From an uncultured Bacteroidales bacterium (lineage in GTDB: Bacteria; Bacteroidota; Bacteroidia; Bacteroidales; Bacteroidaceae), in contig CACYYM010000021.1 in the NCBI GenBank assembly GCA_902778625.1, forward strand, positions 1-47,488: DNA of 47,488 bases, written 5' to 3'. The notes under the pieces were generated by a model. The model had not been told where the DNA came from. It searched no databases and was given only the letters and a program-made list of their open reading frames with translations. This document shows, piece after piece, positions 15,302 to 23,780 of the stretch (position 1 is its first letter; each line of letters starts with the position of its first letter). The position numbers and the translations under genes were made by a program.

Positions 15302-17092
15302 TTACATGTCGTACCTCAGGTTCTCCCAGTCGGTCTCTTGATCGAGCTGAGCCATGAAGTCGTCGAGCACAGCCTGTTCAATGTCGCCAAGCTCGAACTC
15401 CTTCTGCGCATCCTTCCGAATCTCGGCAATCCAAGCACGTCGGGCAGTCACGTAGTCCTCATGAACTTGCTTCGCCGTCTCTTCCGTTATCTCGTCTATG
15501 CCATAATACTCGCAGATAAGGCGATAGCTCCAAGCCCACCTGTACTCGGCATAGTTGTCGTTGGCGCGGACGAACTCTTCTCTAATAGCATAGATGCTGT
15601 CGAGTGTGCCTTCCTTTATCTCGTTGACGATGCGCTGCTCTTCGCTTAAAGGAATGAGCAAGCCGCTCAGGTCGCTCCATTTGCCTGTGCCGACAGAGGA
15701 CGTGGGACGTTCCAGGCGGTGTCGCTTCATGACTGCCCCCATGTAGATACGCAGGGCGATGTCGTAGTACTTGATGCCTTTCTTGAGCGAAGAGTTCTTG
15801 ATGACGTAGTCGTGGAAGTTGTAGGTCGCCACATCGCCCGATGCCTCGCGAAGCAGTTCGAGCGTCCTTTTGGCAACCATAATGCCGCCAACCGAGAAAG
15901 GAGACAGCCAGTCGAAGTTCACGATGGAGTTCTTGCCGCGGTCGTGTCGTTTGTCGCGCTTCGGCCACTTGCGTATGTCGCGATAAAGGCCGACAGTAGT
16001 GAGGTTGCGTCCAGGCACGAGGTACATGTCGTCGCCGTATGCGATGAGATACGAGAAGGGCAGCTTCCTTGTGTCGGGATGGTGCATAAGCTTGCCGAAA
16101 CAGACGCTGAAGGTGCCAATTTGTGCAGGCATAAGGATGTAACTTCCGCTGGCAGTCTTTGTGCCACGCTCAAGCACGCCCCAATGCATGGGGCCCATCT
16201 TGTAGGCATGATTCGAGAAGTTCGTGCCTGAGCCTGCGTTGTAGAAGGAAAACATGCCACCGATGAGGAGCGAGCTCTTATGGTGCGAAGCGGAGAAGGG
16301 ACCGCAGAAGGCAGCACATGCTTCGCCATTGCTCATGTAGCAGTTGGCAAAGAAGAGGCTGTTCTCGGCAGTAAAGCCATCCGTTATCTTGCAAGCTTCG
16401 CCCACGAAACAGTTCTCGAGTTTGGTCGCATTTGTTATGCTCGAACCATTATATATGACAGAGTTCTGGCAGATGACGCCGACGCCAATAGTCACGATGG
16501 CTCCGGGTATGCTCTTAAGCGTGCAGTCGCGAAGGCGGAGAGCTCCGTCAATGATGCAGCCATCTGAGATGTGACAATTCGTGATGTCGTGCGTCGAGGT
16601 GATGCGAACGTCGTTGCCTATCGTGGTGACAGGAAGGCTGTGTTCGGTGATGCTCTTCGTCACGAGACGTCGCACGATGTCAGTAAACGCCTTGTCCTGC
16701 TCGTACTTAACCATAAGCGAGGCAAACTGTGAGTTGAGGCCGTCGAATATCATGACGTTGCCATTGCCCACTTCATTAAGAACGGAGATAACATGACCTT
16801 CGCCAAAGGAAGCATCGGGTGTCGTGTTGATGCAGTCAACATCCTCGATGAGGCAATCGTCGCCGATAACGCAGTCGCGCAAAGTGGCTCGTCGGATGCC
16901 ACTGTGTTTGATGAAGCCCTCGCTAATCTCTATTGTCTTGTTGAAAGAGCCGAGCCTTACCTCGCCGTAAAAGCTTGTGTTTTGTATGAAGTCGGTGCTG
17001 AAGTCGTCTGCCAAAGTGATGTCTTGCCACGCTTCTGCCGTGCAACCCTGAGCCTTGAGGGCTGCTACCTCGCTTTCACTAAGTTTCCTCAT
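15302..17092 (-). CDS. DUF4954 family protein, left-handed beta-helix
   Basis: 596 residues, matching the DUF4954 family that is widespread in Bacteroidetes. Residues about 60-290 are made of hexapeptide-like turns (CVIGDDCLIEDVDCINTT, NCHISDGCIIDGALRLRDC), which indicates a left-handed beta-helix as in acyl- and nucleotidyl-transferases. The C-terminal third is helical. The biochemical role is not established; the architecture suggests a sugar-nucleotide or acyl transferase relative. A promoter box TACCTTTG lies at 17141-17134 on the minus strand. Confidence 0.8.
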   Translation of the reverse strand: MRKLSESEVAALKAQGCTAEAWQDITLADDFSTDFIQNTSFYGEVRLGSFNKTIEISEGFIKHSGIRRATLRDCVIGDDCLIEDVDCINTTPDASFGEGHVISVLNEVGNGNVMIFDGLNSQFASLMVKYEQDKAFTDIVRRLVTKSITEHSLPVTTIGNDVRITSTHDITNCHISDGCIIDGALRLRDCTLKSIPGAIVTIGVGVICQNSVIYNGSSITNATKLENCFVGEACKITDGFTAENSLFFANCYMSNGEACAAFCGPFSASHHKSSLLIGGMFSFYNAGSGTNFSNHAYKMGPMHWGVLERGTKTASGSYILMPAQIGTFSVCFGKLMHHPDTRKLPFSYLIAYGDDMYLVPGRNLTTVGLYRDIRKWPKRDKRHDRGKNSIVNFDWLSPFSVGGIMVAKRTLELLREASGDVATYNFHDYVIKNSSLKKGIKYYDIALRIYMGAVMKRHRLERPTSSVGTGKWSDLSGLLIPLSEEQRIVNEIKEGTLDSIYAIREEFVRANDNYAEYRWAWSYRLICEYYGIDEITEETAKQVHEDYVTARRAWIAEIRKDAQKEFELGDIEQAVLDDFMAQLDQETDWENLRYDM

Positions 17093-17133
17093 AAAATGTT
17101 ATCCTTTTTACCTTAATTTGAGCTAATCGACTG

Positions 17134-17181
17134 CAAAGGTACGACATTTAACGCTTATTTCATAATTATTTTGTACCTTTG
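17134..17181. promoter_or_regulatory. Divergent promoters for DUF4954 and queD
   Basis: Minus strand TACCTTTG at 17141-17134; plus strand TACCTTTG at 17174-17181. The queD leader is only about 18 nt, too short for a preQ1 riboswitch. Confidence 0.7.
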
Positions 17182-17204
17182 CAGCGAAAAAGTCAAATAA
17201 AGTT

Positions 17205-17543
17205 ATGTACTACATCAGTAAACGTTTAGTGATATCTGCCAGCCATCGTCTGGAGTTGTCTTATCCTAGCAGTTGCAGTCAGCTGCACGGACACAATTGG
17301 ACCATCGTGGTCTACTGCAAGGCGCGCGAACTCAACAAGGACGGGATGGTAGTCGACTTCAAGCTCATCAAGGAGCGCATCGAGTCGCAGCTCGACCATG
17401 CAAACCTCAACGAGGTGCTTCCCTGCAACCCCACAGCCGAGAACATCGCCAAGTGGATTTGCGACCAGCTGCCTGAGTGCTATCGTGTCGATGTGCAGGA
17501 GACGGAAGGCAATATGGCAACCTACGAAGAGGATGAGGGTTAA
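17205..17543 (+). CDS. queD: 6-carboxytetrahydropterin synthase QueD
   Basis: 112 residues. It converts dihydroneopterin triphosphate to 6-carboxytetrahydropterin in the preQ0/queuosine pathway. The zinc and catalytic motif is visible: SASHRLEL, then CSQLHGHNW (catalytic Cys, two zinc His). DHANLNEV and the C-terminal QETEGNMA hold the other conserved acidic residues. Normal length for the family. It overlaps queE by 11 nt, and the pair forms one operon producing 7-carboxy-7-deazaguanine. Cytoplasmic. A queC or queF gene is not in the window. Confidence 0.95.
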   Translation: MYYISKRLVISASHRLELSYPSSCSQLHGHNWTIVVYCKARELNKDGMVVDFKLIKERIESQLDHANLNEVLPCNPTAENIAKWICDQLPECYRVDVQETEGNMATYEEDEG

Positions 17544-18120
17544 CGAGACATTCCTTTCGCTGCAGGGCGAGGGCTCCTTCACGGGCACGCCAGCCTTCTT
17601 CCTTCGCCTTTCGGGGTGCAATCTGCAATGCTCGTTCTGCGACACCAATCATCAGACATATAAAGAAATGTCTGAGGACGAGATTGTGCAGGAAGCAAGC
17701 CGCGAGAAGCCCCGTCACATTGTCATCACAGGCGGCGAACCTGCCTTGCAACTGACGGAGTCATTAGTTGATAAACTTCACGAAGCAGGCTTCTTCGTTC
17801 AGGTGGAGACGAACGGCACCTTGCCCCTTCCTCAGAGCATCGACTGGGTGACATGCTCGCCAAAAAGCCTCCACCTCTCCATACAGAACATAGATGAACT
17901 GAAGGTCCTTTATAAAGGCGAGGGAGACAACCCGGAACACTTCCTCAATTCACTCCCCAAAAAGGTGAGCGGGAGGGGGCCAAGGCTATACCTCCAACCC
18001 CTCGACACAGGCGACGAGATGCGCAACCGCATCATTCTTCGCGACACGATTGCGTACATTCTGCAGCATCCTAAGTGGAAGCTCTCCTTGCAAACTCATA
18101 AGCTGCTTGGCATAAAGTAG
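17533..18120 (+). CDS. queE: 7-carboxy-7-deazaguanine synthase QueE
   Basis: 195 residues from ATG 17533, which gives the expected start VNETFLSLQGEG. A radical SAM enzyme; the cluster motif is GCNLQCSFCDT (CxxxCxxC), followed by the SAM-binding HIVITGGEPALQ. It rearranges the QueD product into CDG, the precursor of preQ0, queuosine and 7-deazaguanine DNA modifications. It overlaps queD, so both enzymes of the branch are co-translated. The 195-residue length is on the short side, as in the compact Bacteroidetes type. Palindromic array C follows its stop. Confidence 0.95.
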   Translation: MRVNETFLSLQGEGSFTGTPAFFLRLSGCNLQCSFCDTNHQTYKEMSEDEIVQEASREKPRHIVITGGEPALQLTESLVDKLHEAGFFVQVETNGTLPLPQSIDWVTCSPKSLHLSIQNIDELKVLYKGEGDNPEHFLNSLPKKVSGRGPRLYLQPLDTGDEMRNRIILRDTIAYILQHPKWKLSLQTHKLLGIK

Positions 18121-18186
18121 TTTCTCTTTATGCGGTAAATGCGGCTCTTCACGTTGAACATATATGAGGCACACAAGGTGTCTGAA

Positions 18187-18292
18187 AAATCCACACGTGG
18201 ATTTTGAAAACTTCTCTAGAGAAGTTTTGCAACTTCTCTAGAGAACTTTTGCAACTTCTTTAAAGAACTTCTCCAACTTCTCTAGAGAAGTT
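18187..18292. repeat. 22-bp palindromic array C (5 units)
   Basis: Centres at 18195, 18217, 18239, 18261 and 18283, exactly 22 bp apart. The first unit is AAATCCACACGTGGATTT; the others are of type AACTTCTCTAGAGAAGTT, a perfect 18-bp palindrome, with linkers such as TTGC. It lies between convergent queE and the purF-like gene, ending 8 nt from the latter's stop. Adjacent units can pair as an 18-bp stem with a 4-nt loop, so it may also act as a two-way terminator. Confidence 0.95.
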
Positions 18293-18300
18293 TAGAGACG

Positions 18301-19728
18301 TTACTTGTTTTCCTCTTCGAGGGAATAGAAGGAGCTGCCGTCGAAACAGTGTGTGCAGATGCGTTCCTTCGGCAGACCGATGGCCTGGACGAGGGTCTCG
18401 AGTTTAGAGAAACGCAGCGAGTCGAGGTTCAGACGGCGAGCTATCTCGTCGACCATCCGTTTGTACTCGGGGCTGTCGGTACGTGTGTAGGCCTCGAGAT
18501 TCTTGCTGTCGTCGCCTTCGAAGTCCTTGATGATGCGTCGTGTGAGCAGTTCGAGGTCGCTCTTGCTGGCGCTGTAGTTGACAAAGGGACAGCTGTAAAC
18601 GAGCGGGGGACAGCCTATGCGCATGTGCACTTCCTTCGCTCCGAGTTCGTGAAGGACTTTCGTGTTGTCCCTCAACTGCGTGCCTCTCACAATGCTGTCG
18701 TCGCAGAAAAGGACGCGTTTGCCTTCCAAGACGTCCTTGTTGGCGATGAGTTTCATCTTGGCAACAAGGTTTCGTGTCTCCTGATTGCTGGGCGTGAAGG
18801 AGCGGGGCCAAGTGGGTGTGTACTTGCTTATGGCGCGCATAAAGGGACATTTGTGCCCTTCGGCATAGCCCACAGCCATGCCTACGCCGCTGTCTGGAAT
18901 GCCGCAAGCGCAGTCGACCTCAGTCTGGTCTTCCTGTCCCATGACTCGTCCGCATTCGTTTCGCACCATTTCGGTGTTTCGCCCTTCGTAGCTGCTGGTC
19001 GGGAAGCCGTAGTAAACCCAGAGGAATGAGCAGATTTGCATCTTTGGATTGGCTTTTCTGAGGACTGTCATCTCGTCTGAAGTGATGCGGACTATCTCGC
19101 CAGGGCCGGCGTAATAGCTTGTCTCGAAGCCTAGATTGGGGAAGGCCGACGTTTCGCTCGTCACGGCAAGCGCGCCTTCCTTCTTGCCCACCACGATTGG
19201 CGTCCTGCCCCACGAGTCGCGAGCTGCGATGATGCCGTCCTCGGTGAGAAGCAGCATGGAGCACGAGCCCTTGATGGACTTCCATACACGCTCTATGCCG
19301 TCCACGAAGTCCTTTCCTTTTATAATAAGCAGGGCAACGAGCTCTGTAGGATTGATTTTGCCGCTGCTGAACTCGCTGAGGTGTCCGCCTTCGTCGAGCA
19401 ACTGCTGTGCCAGTTCTTCCTGATTATTGATCTTCGCAACGGTAACGATAGCGAAGCGCCCCAAGTGACTGTTCATGAGCATCGGTTGTGCATCGGTGTC
19501 GGAGATGACGCCAATGCCCGACTTGCCCTGAAACTTGTCGAGTTCGGGCTCGAAACGTGTGCGGAAGTAGGTGCTTTCGAGGTTGTGGATGCTTCGTAGG
19601 AACTCGCCTGAGTCGCTCAGAGTGGCCATACCGCCGCGTTTTGTGCCAAGATGTGATTGATAGTCTGTGCCGTAAAAAAGGTCAGTAAAGCACTTCTGCT
19701 TCTGAACCGTACCGAAGAATCCACCCAT
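18301..19728 (-). CDS. PurF-like amidophosphoribosyltransferase paralogue without N-terminal Cys
   Basis: 475 residues with the two-domain layout of PurF: an Ntn-type glutaminase fold (about 1-230; GTKRGGMAT, DSWGRTPIVVG) and a phosphoribosyltransferase domain with the PRPP loop VLFCDDSIVRGTQLRD at about 345. PurF normally begins with Met-Cys, and that Cys2 is the nucleophile that frees ammonia from glutamine. Here the start reads MGGFFG, with no Cys until residue 13. C-terminal ICTHCFDG and other Cys could hold an Fe-S cluster as in Bacillus PurF. It may use free ammonia, or have another role; it may coexist with a canonical PurF elsewhere. Confidence 0.8.
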   Translation of the reverse strand: MGGFFGTVQKQKCFTDLFYGTDYQSHLGTKRGGMATLSDSGEFLRSIHNLESTYFRTRFEPELDKFQGKSGIGVISDTDAQPMLMNSHLGRFAIVTVAKINNQEELAQQLLDEGGHLSEFSSGKINPTELVALLIIKGKDFVDGIERVWKSIKGSCSMLLLTEDGIIAARDSWGRTPIVVGKKEGALAVTSETSAFPNLGFETSYYAGPGEIVRITSDEMTVLRKANPKMQICSFLWVYYGFPTSSYEGRNTEMVRNECGRVMGQEDQTEVDCACGIPDSGVGMAVGYAEGHKCPFMRAISKYTPTWPRSFTPSNQETRNLVAKMKLIANKDVLEGKRVLFCDDSIVRGTQLRDNTKVLHELGAKEVHMRIGCPPLVYSCPFVNYSASKSDLELLTRRIIKDFEGDDSKNLEAYTRTDSPEYKRMVDEIARRLNLDSLRFSKLETLVQAIGLPKERICTHCFDGSSFYSLEEENK

Positions 19729-19739
19729 TTGTCTTATAG

Positions 19740-19838
19740 TTAAGAGTTAAAAGTTAAGAGTTAAGAGTTATACCTAACCCTTTCGCTCTACTACTTTTTT
19801 CGGGTGCAAAAGTACGGCAAAACGCGCTTTTCTGCAAC
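19740..19838 (-). promoter_or_regulatory. Promoter of the purF-like gene, with short repeats
   Basis: On the minus strand TTG (19838-19836) and TACTTTTG (19814-19807) are 21 nt apart. Between promoter and gene lies a degenerate GTTAAGA-type repeat (19740-19770). The rest of the gap to the RNase R stop is T/A-rich with no gene. Confidence 0.6.
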
Positions 19839-19893
19839 TTTTTTCTGCCCTTTTTTCTTGATATAAAGCAAAAAAGTTTTTGGACAGGCCAAG

Positions 19894-22119
19894 TTAGTTG
19901 GGATAGACGAGCTTGAAGTCGAGCTGCTTTCGATAGAGGTCGGCGCGGCTGACCTGTACTTTGACGCTGTCTCCGAGGTTGTAGCAGTGGTGATAACGCC
20001 TGCCTTTGAGGCAATAGTTCTTTTCGTCGAAGTCGTAGTAATCACCTTCCAAGTCGCGCAGAGGTATCATGCCTTCGCACTTGTTCTCATCTATCTCGAC
20101 ATAGAGACCGAACTCCGTGACACCCGATATCGTGCCTTGGAAGGTCTCGTTCAAGTGTTCGCTCATGAACTCGACTTGCTTGTATTTAATGCTTGCCCTT
20201 TCAGCTGAAGCCGCAGTCTGTTCCATGTCGCTGCAATGTTCACAGAATTCCTCGTACTTCACCTGATTAGCGTTTCGTCCGCCCTCAGCATAACGGGTGA
20301 GAAGTCTGTGTACCATGAGGTCGGGATAACGGCGAATGGGGGAAGTGAAGTGTGTGTAGTAGTCGAACGCCAAGCCGTAGTGGCCGCAGTTATACGTGCT
20401 GTACTTGGCTTTCATCATGGCTCTGAGGGTAATCATTTCGATGACATTCTGTTCTCGCTTGCCTTTGACGTCGTCGAGCAGACGGTTCAAGTTGCGGCTT
20501 ATTTCGTTTCGATTGCCCGTAGTCTTCAGTTTGTGTCCGAACTTCTTCACGAAGTCGGCGAGGTTCAAGAGCTTTTGCGGGTCTGGATTCTCATGGATAC
20601 GATAGGGGAGAACCTTAGGCTTGACGTTCTTCGGAACCTTTCCGATGCTCTCGGCAACTGTGCGGTTTGCCAGCAGCATGAACTCCTCGATGAGCTTGTT
20701 CGCGTCTTTTGCAACCTTGAAGTACACGCCAGTCGGGTGTCCGTCGGCATCGATATTGAAGCGAACCTCACACCTGTCGAAGTCGACTGCCCCGCTGGCA
20801 AAGCGCTTCTGACGCAGTATCTTAGCCATACGATTGAGTGTGATGAGCGGTTCGGCGAAGTCTTCTGCCGGACGAGCCTCTTTGCTATCGGGAGCAGGCA
20901 TTGGTGCGGAATCTCCCGGAGCCTTGTAGTCCTCCTCGCTTGCCTCGTGATGGTCCTCGAGGACCTTCTGTACCTCTTCATACGTGAAGCGTCTGTCGCT
21001 TCGCGTTACCGTGTGAGCGAGCTTCCAGTCCTTCACTTCGGCCTTCTCGTTCATGTGGAAGATGACTGAATATGTCAGCTTGTCCTCGTCGGGACGGAGT
21101 GAGCAAATGAAGTTGCAAAGGCGTTCCGGCAGCATCGGTACCGTGCGGTCCACGAGATAGACGCTCGTTGCGCGCTTATAGGCTTCCTTGTCTATGATGG
21201 AACCTTCTGTGACGTAATGGCTTACGTCGGCAATGTGAACGCCCACTTCCCACAGCCCTTTCTTGATGGGACGAATGCTGAGCGCGTCATCATAGTCCTT
21301 TGCGTCGTATGGGTCGATGGTGAAAGTCAGGACATCTCGCATGTCGAGACGGCGCGCAACCTCAGCTTCGGTGATGCCCGGAACGAGCTTGTCGGCAGCT
21401 TTCTCAACGGCTGCAGGATAGACATAAGGCAGTCCGTACTCTGCCAAAATAGCGTGCATCTCGGCATTATTCTCGCCGGTCTTGCCAAGTATGTCAACCA
21501 CCTTTCCAATCGGGTTCTTGGCTCTGTCGGGCCATTCCACGATGCGGACAACGGCTTTATCGCCTGTCTTGCCTTTCTTGAGGTTTTCCGTTGGGATGAA
21601 GATATCGTTTGCGAGGGTTCTGTCCTCAGTCAGGAGATAAGCATAGCCTCTCTGCACTTGCAAAGTTCCCACGAAAGTCTTGTCGCTCCGCTTCACGATT
21701 TCGGTCACCGCAGCCTCGCGAACATGGTGCTTTCTGCGGGCAAAAAGGGTGACTTGAACTGTGTCGCCGTCCATTGCATGCAGGCTGTTTCTCTCAGCCA
21801 CAAGGATGGGCTCGCCACCATCGGCAGGCTCGAAGGTGTTCTTGCCGTTTGCTTTTCGGTGGAAGATGCCGGTCATCACCTGCGAAGGCATGTTCAAAGT
21901 GTAGTACCCACGCGGCTGTTCCTTGACGAAGTCATCGGCGAGAAGCCCGTCGAGGACGTCGATGAGGAGCATTTTGGCTTGGCTCGTCCGCAGATGGAGC
22001 TGCTTGCAGATGTTCTTCAAGGGAAATGTAACGGCTGGGTTCTCTTGGAAAAAGTCAATGACAACCCTTTCTAAATCGATTTTTCGCAGTCCTCTGCTGC
22101 CGGTTTTCTTCTTGCCCAT
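19894..22119 (-). CDS. rnr: Ribonuclease R
   Basis: 741 residues, a 3'-5' exoribonuclease of the RNase II/R family that degrades structured RNA. N-terminal winged-helix region (VTFPLKNICKQLHLRTSQAK), cold-shock domains at about 75-230, then the RNB catalytic domain with TIDPYDAKDYDDALSI (Asp residues binding magnesium) at about 265. The C-terminal S1 domain (GTISGVTEFGLYVEIDENKC) starts near 655. Length is usual for the family. A linker at about 385-425 is rich in Glu, Ala and Pro. A TAAATTTG promoter box lies at 22166-22159. Confidence 0.95.
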   Translation of the reverse strand: MGKKKTGSRGLRKIDLERVVIDFFQENPAVTFPLKNICKQLHLRTSQAKMLLIDVLDGLLADDFVKEQPRGYYTLNMPSQVMTGIFHRKANGKNTFEPADGGEPILVAERNSLHAMDGDTVQVTLFARRKHHVREAAVTEIVKRSDKTFVGTLQVQRGYAYLLTEDRTLANDIFIPTENLKKGKTGDKAVVRIVEWPDRAKNPIGKVVDILGKTGENNAEMHAILAEYGLPYVYPAAVEKAADKLVPGITEAEVARRLDMRDVLTFTIDPYDAKDYDDALSIRPIKKGLWEVGVHIADVSHYVTEGSIIDKEAYKRATSVYLVDRTVPMLPERLCNFICSLRPDEDKLTYSVIFHMNEKAEVKDWKLAHTVTRSDRRFTYEEVQKVLEDHHEASEEDYKAPGDSAPMPAPDSKEARPAEDFAEPLITLNRMAKILRQKRFASGAVDFDRCEVRFNIDADGHPTGVYFKVAKDANKLIEEFMLLANRTVAESIGKVPKNVKPKVLPYRIHENPDPQKLLNLADFVKKFGHKLKTTGNRNEISRNLNRLLDDVKGKREQNVIEMITLRAMMKAKYSTYNCGHYGLAFDYYTHFTSPIRRYPDLMVHRLLTRYAEGGRNANQVKYEEFCEHCSDMEQTAASAERASIKYKQVEFMSEHLNETFQGTISGVTEFGLYVEIDENKCEGMIPLRDLEGDYYDFDEKNYCLKGRRYHHCYNLGDSVKVQVSRADLYRKQLDFKLVYPN

Positions 22120-22158
22120 AATGTGAAAGTCTTAGTCGTGGAAGTTCATTCTTCCCTG

Positions 22159-22166
22159 CAAATTTA
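22159..22166 (-). promoter_or_regulatory. rnr promoter -7 box
   Basis: TAAATTTG on the minus strand matches TAnnTTTG, about 40 nt before the rnr start. No clear -33 element. Confidence 0.55.
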
Positions 22167-22278
22167 CAAATTTTCTTTGATATCTTCGCCATCTCGACGA
22201 GGAAAATTGCAAACTTTCCCGTGTTTGCTGAGTGGACTTAACAAGCGAGGGTTTTAAACGCTCCGAGTCAACTTCGCA

Positions 22279-22383
22279 AACTAAGCACGTTAAGTTGAAA
22301 TTTTAACACGTTAAGTTGAGCAACTTAACACGCTAAGTTGAGCAACTCAGCACGCTAAGTTTTCAATTTAACTGCGTTAAGTT
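22279..22383. repeat. 22-bp palindromic array D (5 units)
   Basis: Centres at 22287, 22308, 22330, 22352 and 22374: 21, 22, 22, 22 bp apart. Unit type AACTTAACACGCTAAGTT, with linkers GAAA, GAGC, GAGC, TTCA. Unlike the others it sits in a divergent intergenic region (rnr and fabG), about 100 nt or more from both promoters. A degenerate unit may precede it near 22265. The remainder of 22167-22480 contains no gene. Confidence 0.9.
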
Positions 22384-22482
22384 TTTTCACAAGATTGCCC
22401 AAGTCGAATCACTTATCTGCAGAAATTACATATATAAATAAGGTATATTAACCCTCGAACCATGAAGTTTGAATTTATTAAT

Positions 22483-22513
22483 TTTGAATTTTGAATTATA
22501 TGTCGTACCTTTG
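22483..22513 (+). promoter_or_regulatory. Promoter of the fabG operon
   Basis: TTTG at 22483-22486 and TACCTTTG at 22506-22513 with 19 nt between. The -33 element lies inside a TTTTGAA-type short repeat (about 22467-22499). Confidence 0.75.
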
Positions 22514-22550
22514 CACCGCAATTTGACATTTTAAGGAATAAAATCAGGCT

Positions 22551-23282
22551 ATGAAATATGCTTTAGTCACAGGCGGGTCTCGCGGACTTGGACGTGCTGT
22601 CTGCCTCAAGTTGGCTGCTCAGGGGCTGCCCGTTATCATCAATTATCAGAGCAATCAGGCTGCTGCGGAAGCCGTCAAGGCAGAGATTGAAGCTGCCGGA
22701 GGAACGGCGGAACTGATGCCTTTCAACGTCGGAAAGGAAGAAGAGGTTGACCGTGCCTTCGATGCTTGGACGGAAGCGCACCCCGACGACTATATCGCGT
22801 ACCTCGTCAACAACGCAGGCATCCGCCGAGACGGCATGATGTTCATGATGCCTACGGAAGACTGGAAGGCCGTAATCGGCACGTCGCTTGATGGCTTTTA
22901 TTATGTTACGCGTCGCTGTCTGCCAGCCATGCTTCGCAGGAAACACGGGGGAAGAATCGTGAACATGACTTCCTTGTCGGGTCTCAAAGGCTTGCCCGGA
23001 CAGACAAACTACAGCGCAGCAAAGGCCGCACTCATAGGCGCAACAAAGGCTCTGGCACTCGAAGCTGCCGCTCGCGACGTGACAGTCAACGCCGTTGCCC
23101 CTGGCTTCATCGAAACAGACATGACCAAAGATTTGCCCGTCGACGAGCTGAAAGCACAGATTCCTATGGGCAGATTCGGTCGTCCGGAAGAGGTTGCCGA
23201 CCTGGTTAGCTTCCTCCTCTCCGACGCAGCGGCTTATATAACGGGCGAGGTGATATCGATAAACGGCGGACTCTACACGTAG
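22551..23282 (+). CDS. 3-oxoacyl-ACP reductase (FabG type, SDR)
   Basis: 243 residues, a classical short-chain dehydrogenase. Cofactor motif TGGSRGLGRAV, the NNAG motif, catalytic Ser/Tyr/Lys in SLSGLKGLPGQTNYSAAKAA, and C-terminal GEVISINGG. It reduces 3-ketoacyl-ACP with NADPH. It heads a four-gene operon with three hot-dog-fold proteins, a set resembling part of aryl-polyene (Ape) clusters, so it is more likely the pathway-specific ApeQ-type reductase than the housekeeping FabG (inference). Confidence 0.85.
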   Translation: MKYALVTGGSRGLGRAVCLKLAAQGLPVIINYQSNQAAAEAVKAEIEAAGGTAELMPFNVGKEEEVDRAFDAWTEAHPDDYIAYLVNNAGIRRDGMMFMMPTEDWKAVIGTSLDGFYYVTRRCLPAMLRRKHGGRIVNMTSLSGLKGLPGQTNYSAAKAALIGATKALALEAAARDVTVNAVAPGFIETDMTKDLPVDELKAQIPMGRFGRPEEVADLVSFLLSDAAAYITGEVISINGGLYT

Positions 23283-23318
23283 TCCATAGTCCATAGTTCT
23301 TAGTCCATAGTTGATTAG
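23281..23318 (+). repeat. Short TCCATAG-type linker repeat
   Basis: TAGTCCATAGTCCATAG followed by two degenerate copies fills the gap between fabG and the next gene. A second tract of the same words lies at 23748-23779 before the thioesterase gene. Such 7-8-bp tracts occur at several gene borders here. Confidence 0.8.
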
Positions 23319-23322
23319 GTTA

Positions 23323-23757
23323 ATGTTTAGAGATATAGACATACTGGAGTTGCTGCCGCAAAGGCCGCCATTCGTGATGGTGGACCATTTGGTGGATTAC
23401 AGCGAGACACAGACCACATGCGAACTCACCATTCGAAAGGACAATGTTTTCTGCGAGAACGGAGAGTTTGCGGCTGCAGGTCTCATCGAACACATCGCAC
23501 AGACGTGTGCCGCTCGACTCGGCTACTATAATAAATATGTGTTGAAAGTCGGCGTTCGTCTCGGCTTTATCGGAGAGGTGAAAGACTTGGAAATCGTCCG
23601 TCTGCCTCGCGAAGGTGAGACTCTCAGCACGACAATCGTGGTCATGCAGGAGATATTCGACGTCACCCTCGTCAACGCCGAAGTGCGAGTCGGCACAGAG
23701 GTGATTGCCACAACACGCCTCAAGATTGCTCAAGGGGAACAGAGTTCCAGTTCATAG
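23323..23757 (+). CDS. Hot-dog-fold dehydratase-like protein (ApeP-like)
   Basis: 144 residues from ATG 23323 (an ATG at 23311 is also possible). The start LLPQRPPFVMVDHLVDY is the FabZ/ApeP-type entry strand (usually LPHRPPF), and GLIEHIAQTCAARLGY is the central hot-dog helix. The HFPGxP catalytic His of FabA/FabZ is missing: the equivalent segment is ENGEFAAAG. That fits ApeP-like proteins, which pair with an ApeI-like partner in aryl-polyene synthesis. Encoded 29 nt or more after fabG, across a TCCATAG repeat tract. Confidence 0.75.
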   Translation: MFRDIDILELLPQRPPFVMVDHLVDYSETQTTCELTIRKDNVFCENGEFAAAGLIEHIAQTCAARLGYYNKYVLKVGVRLGFIGEVKDLEIVRLPREGETLSTTIVVMQEIFDVTLVNAEVRVGTEVIATTRLKIAQGEQSSSS

Positions 23758-23780
23758 TCCATAGTCCATAGTTCATAGTC

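Noticed and set aside
17182..17204. preQ1 riboswitch before queD
   Set aside because: The predicted leader is under 25 nt and contains no hairpin with the required tail.
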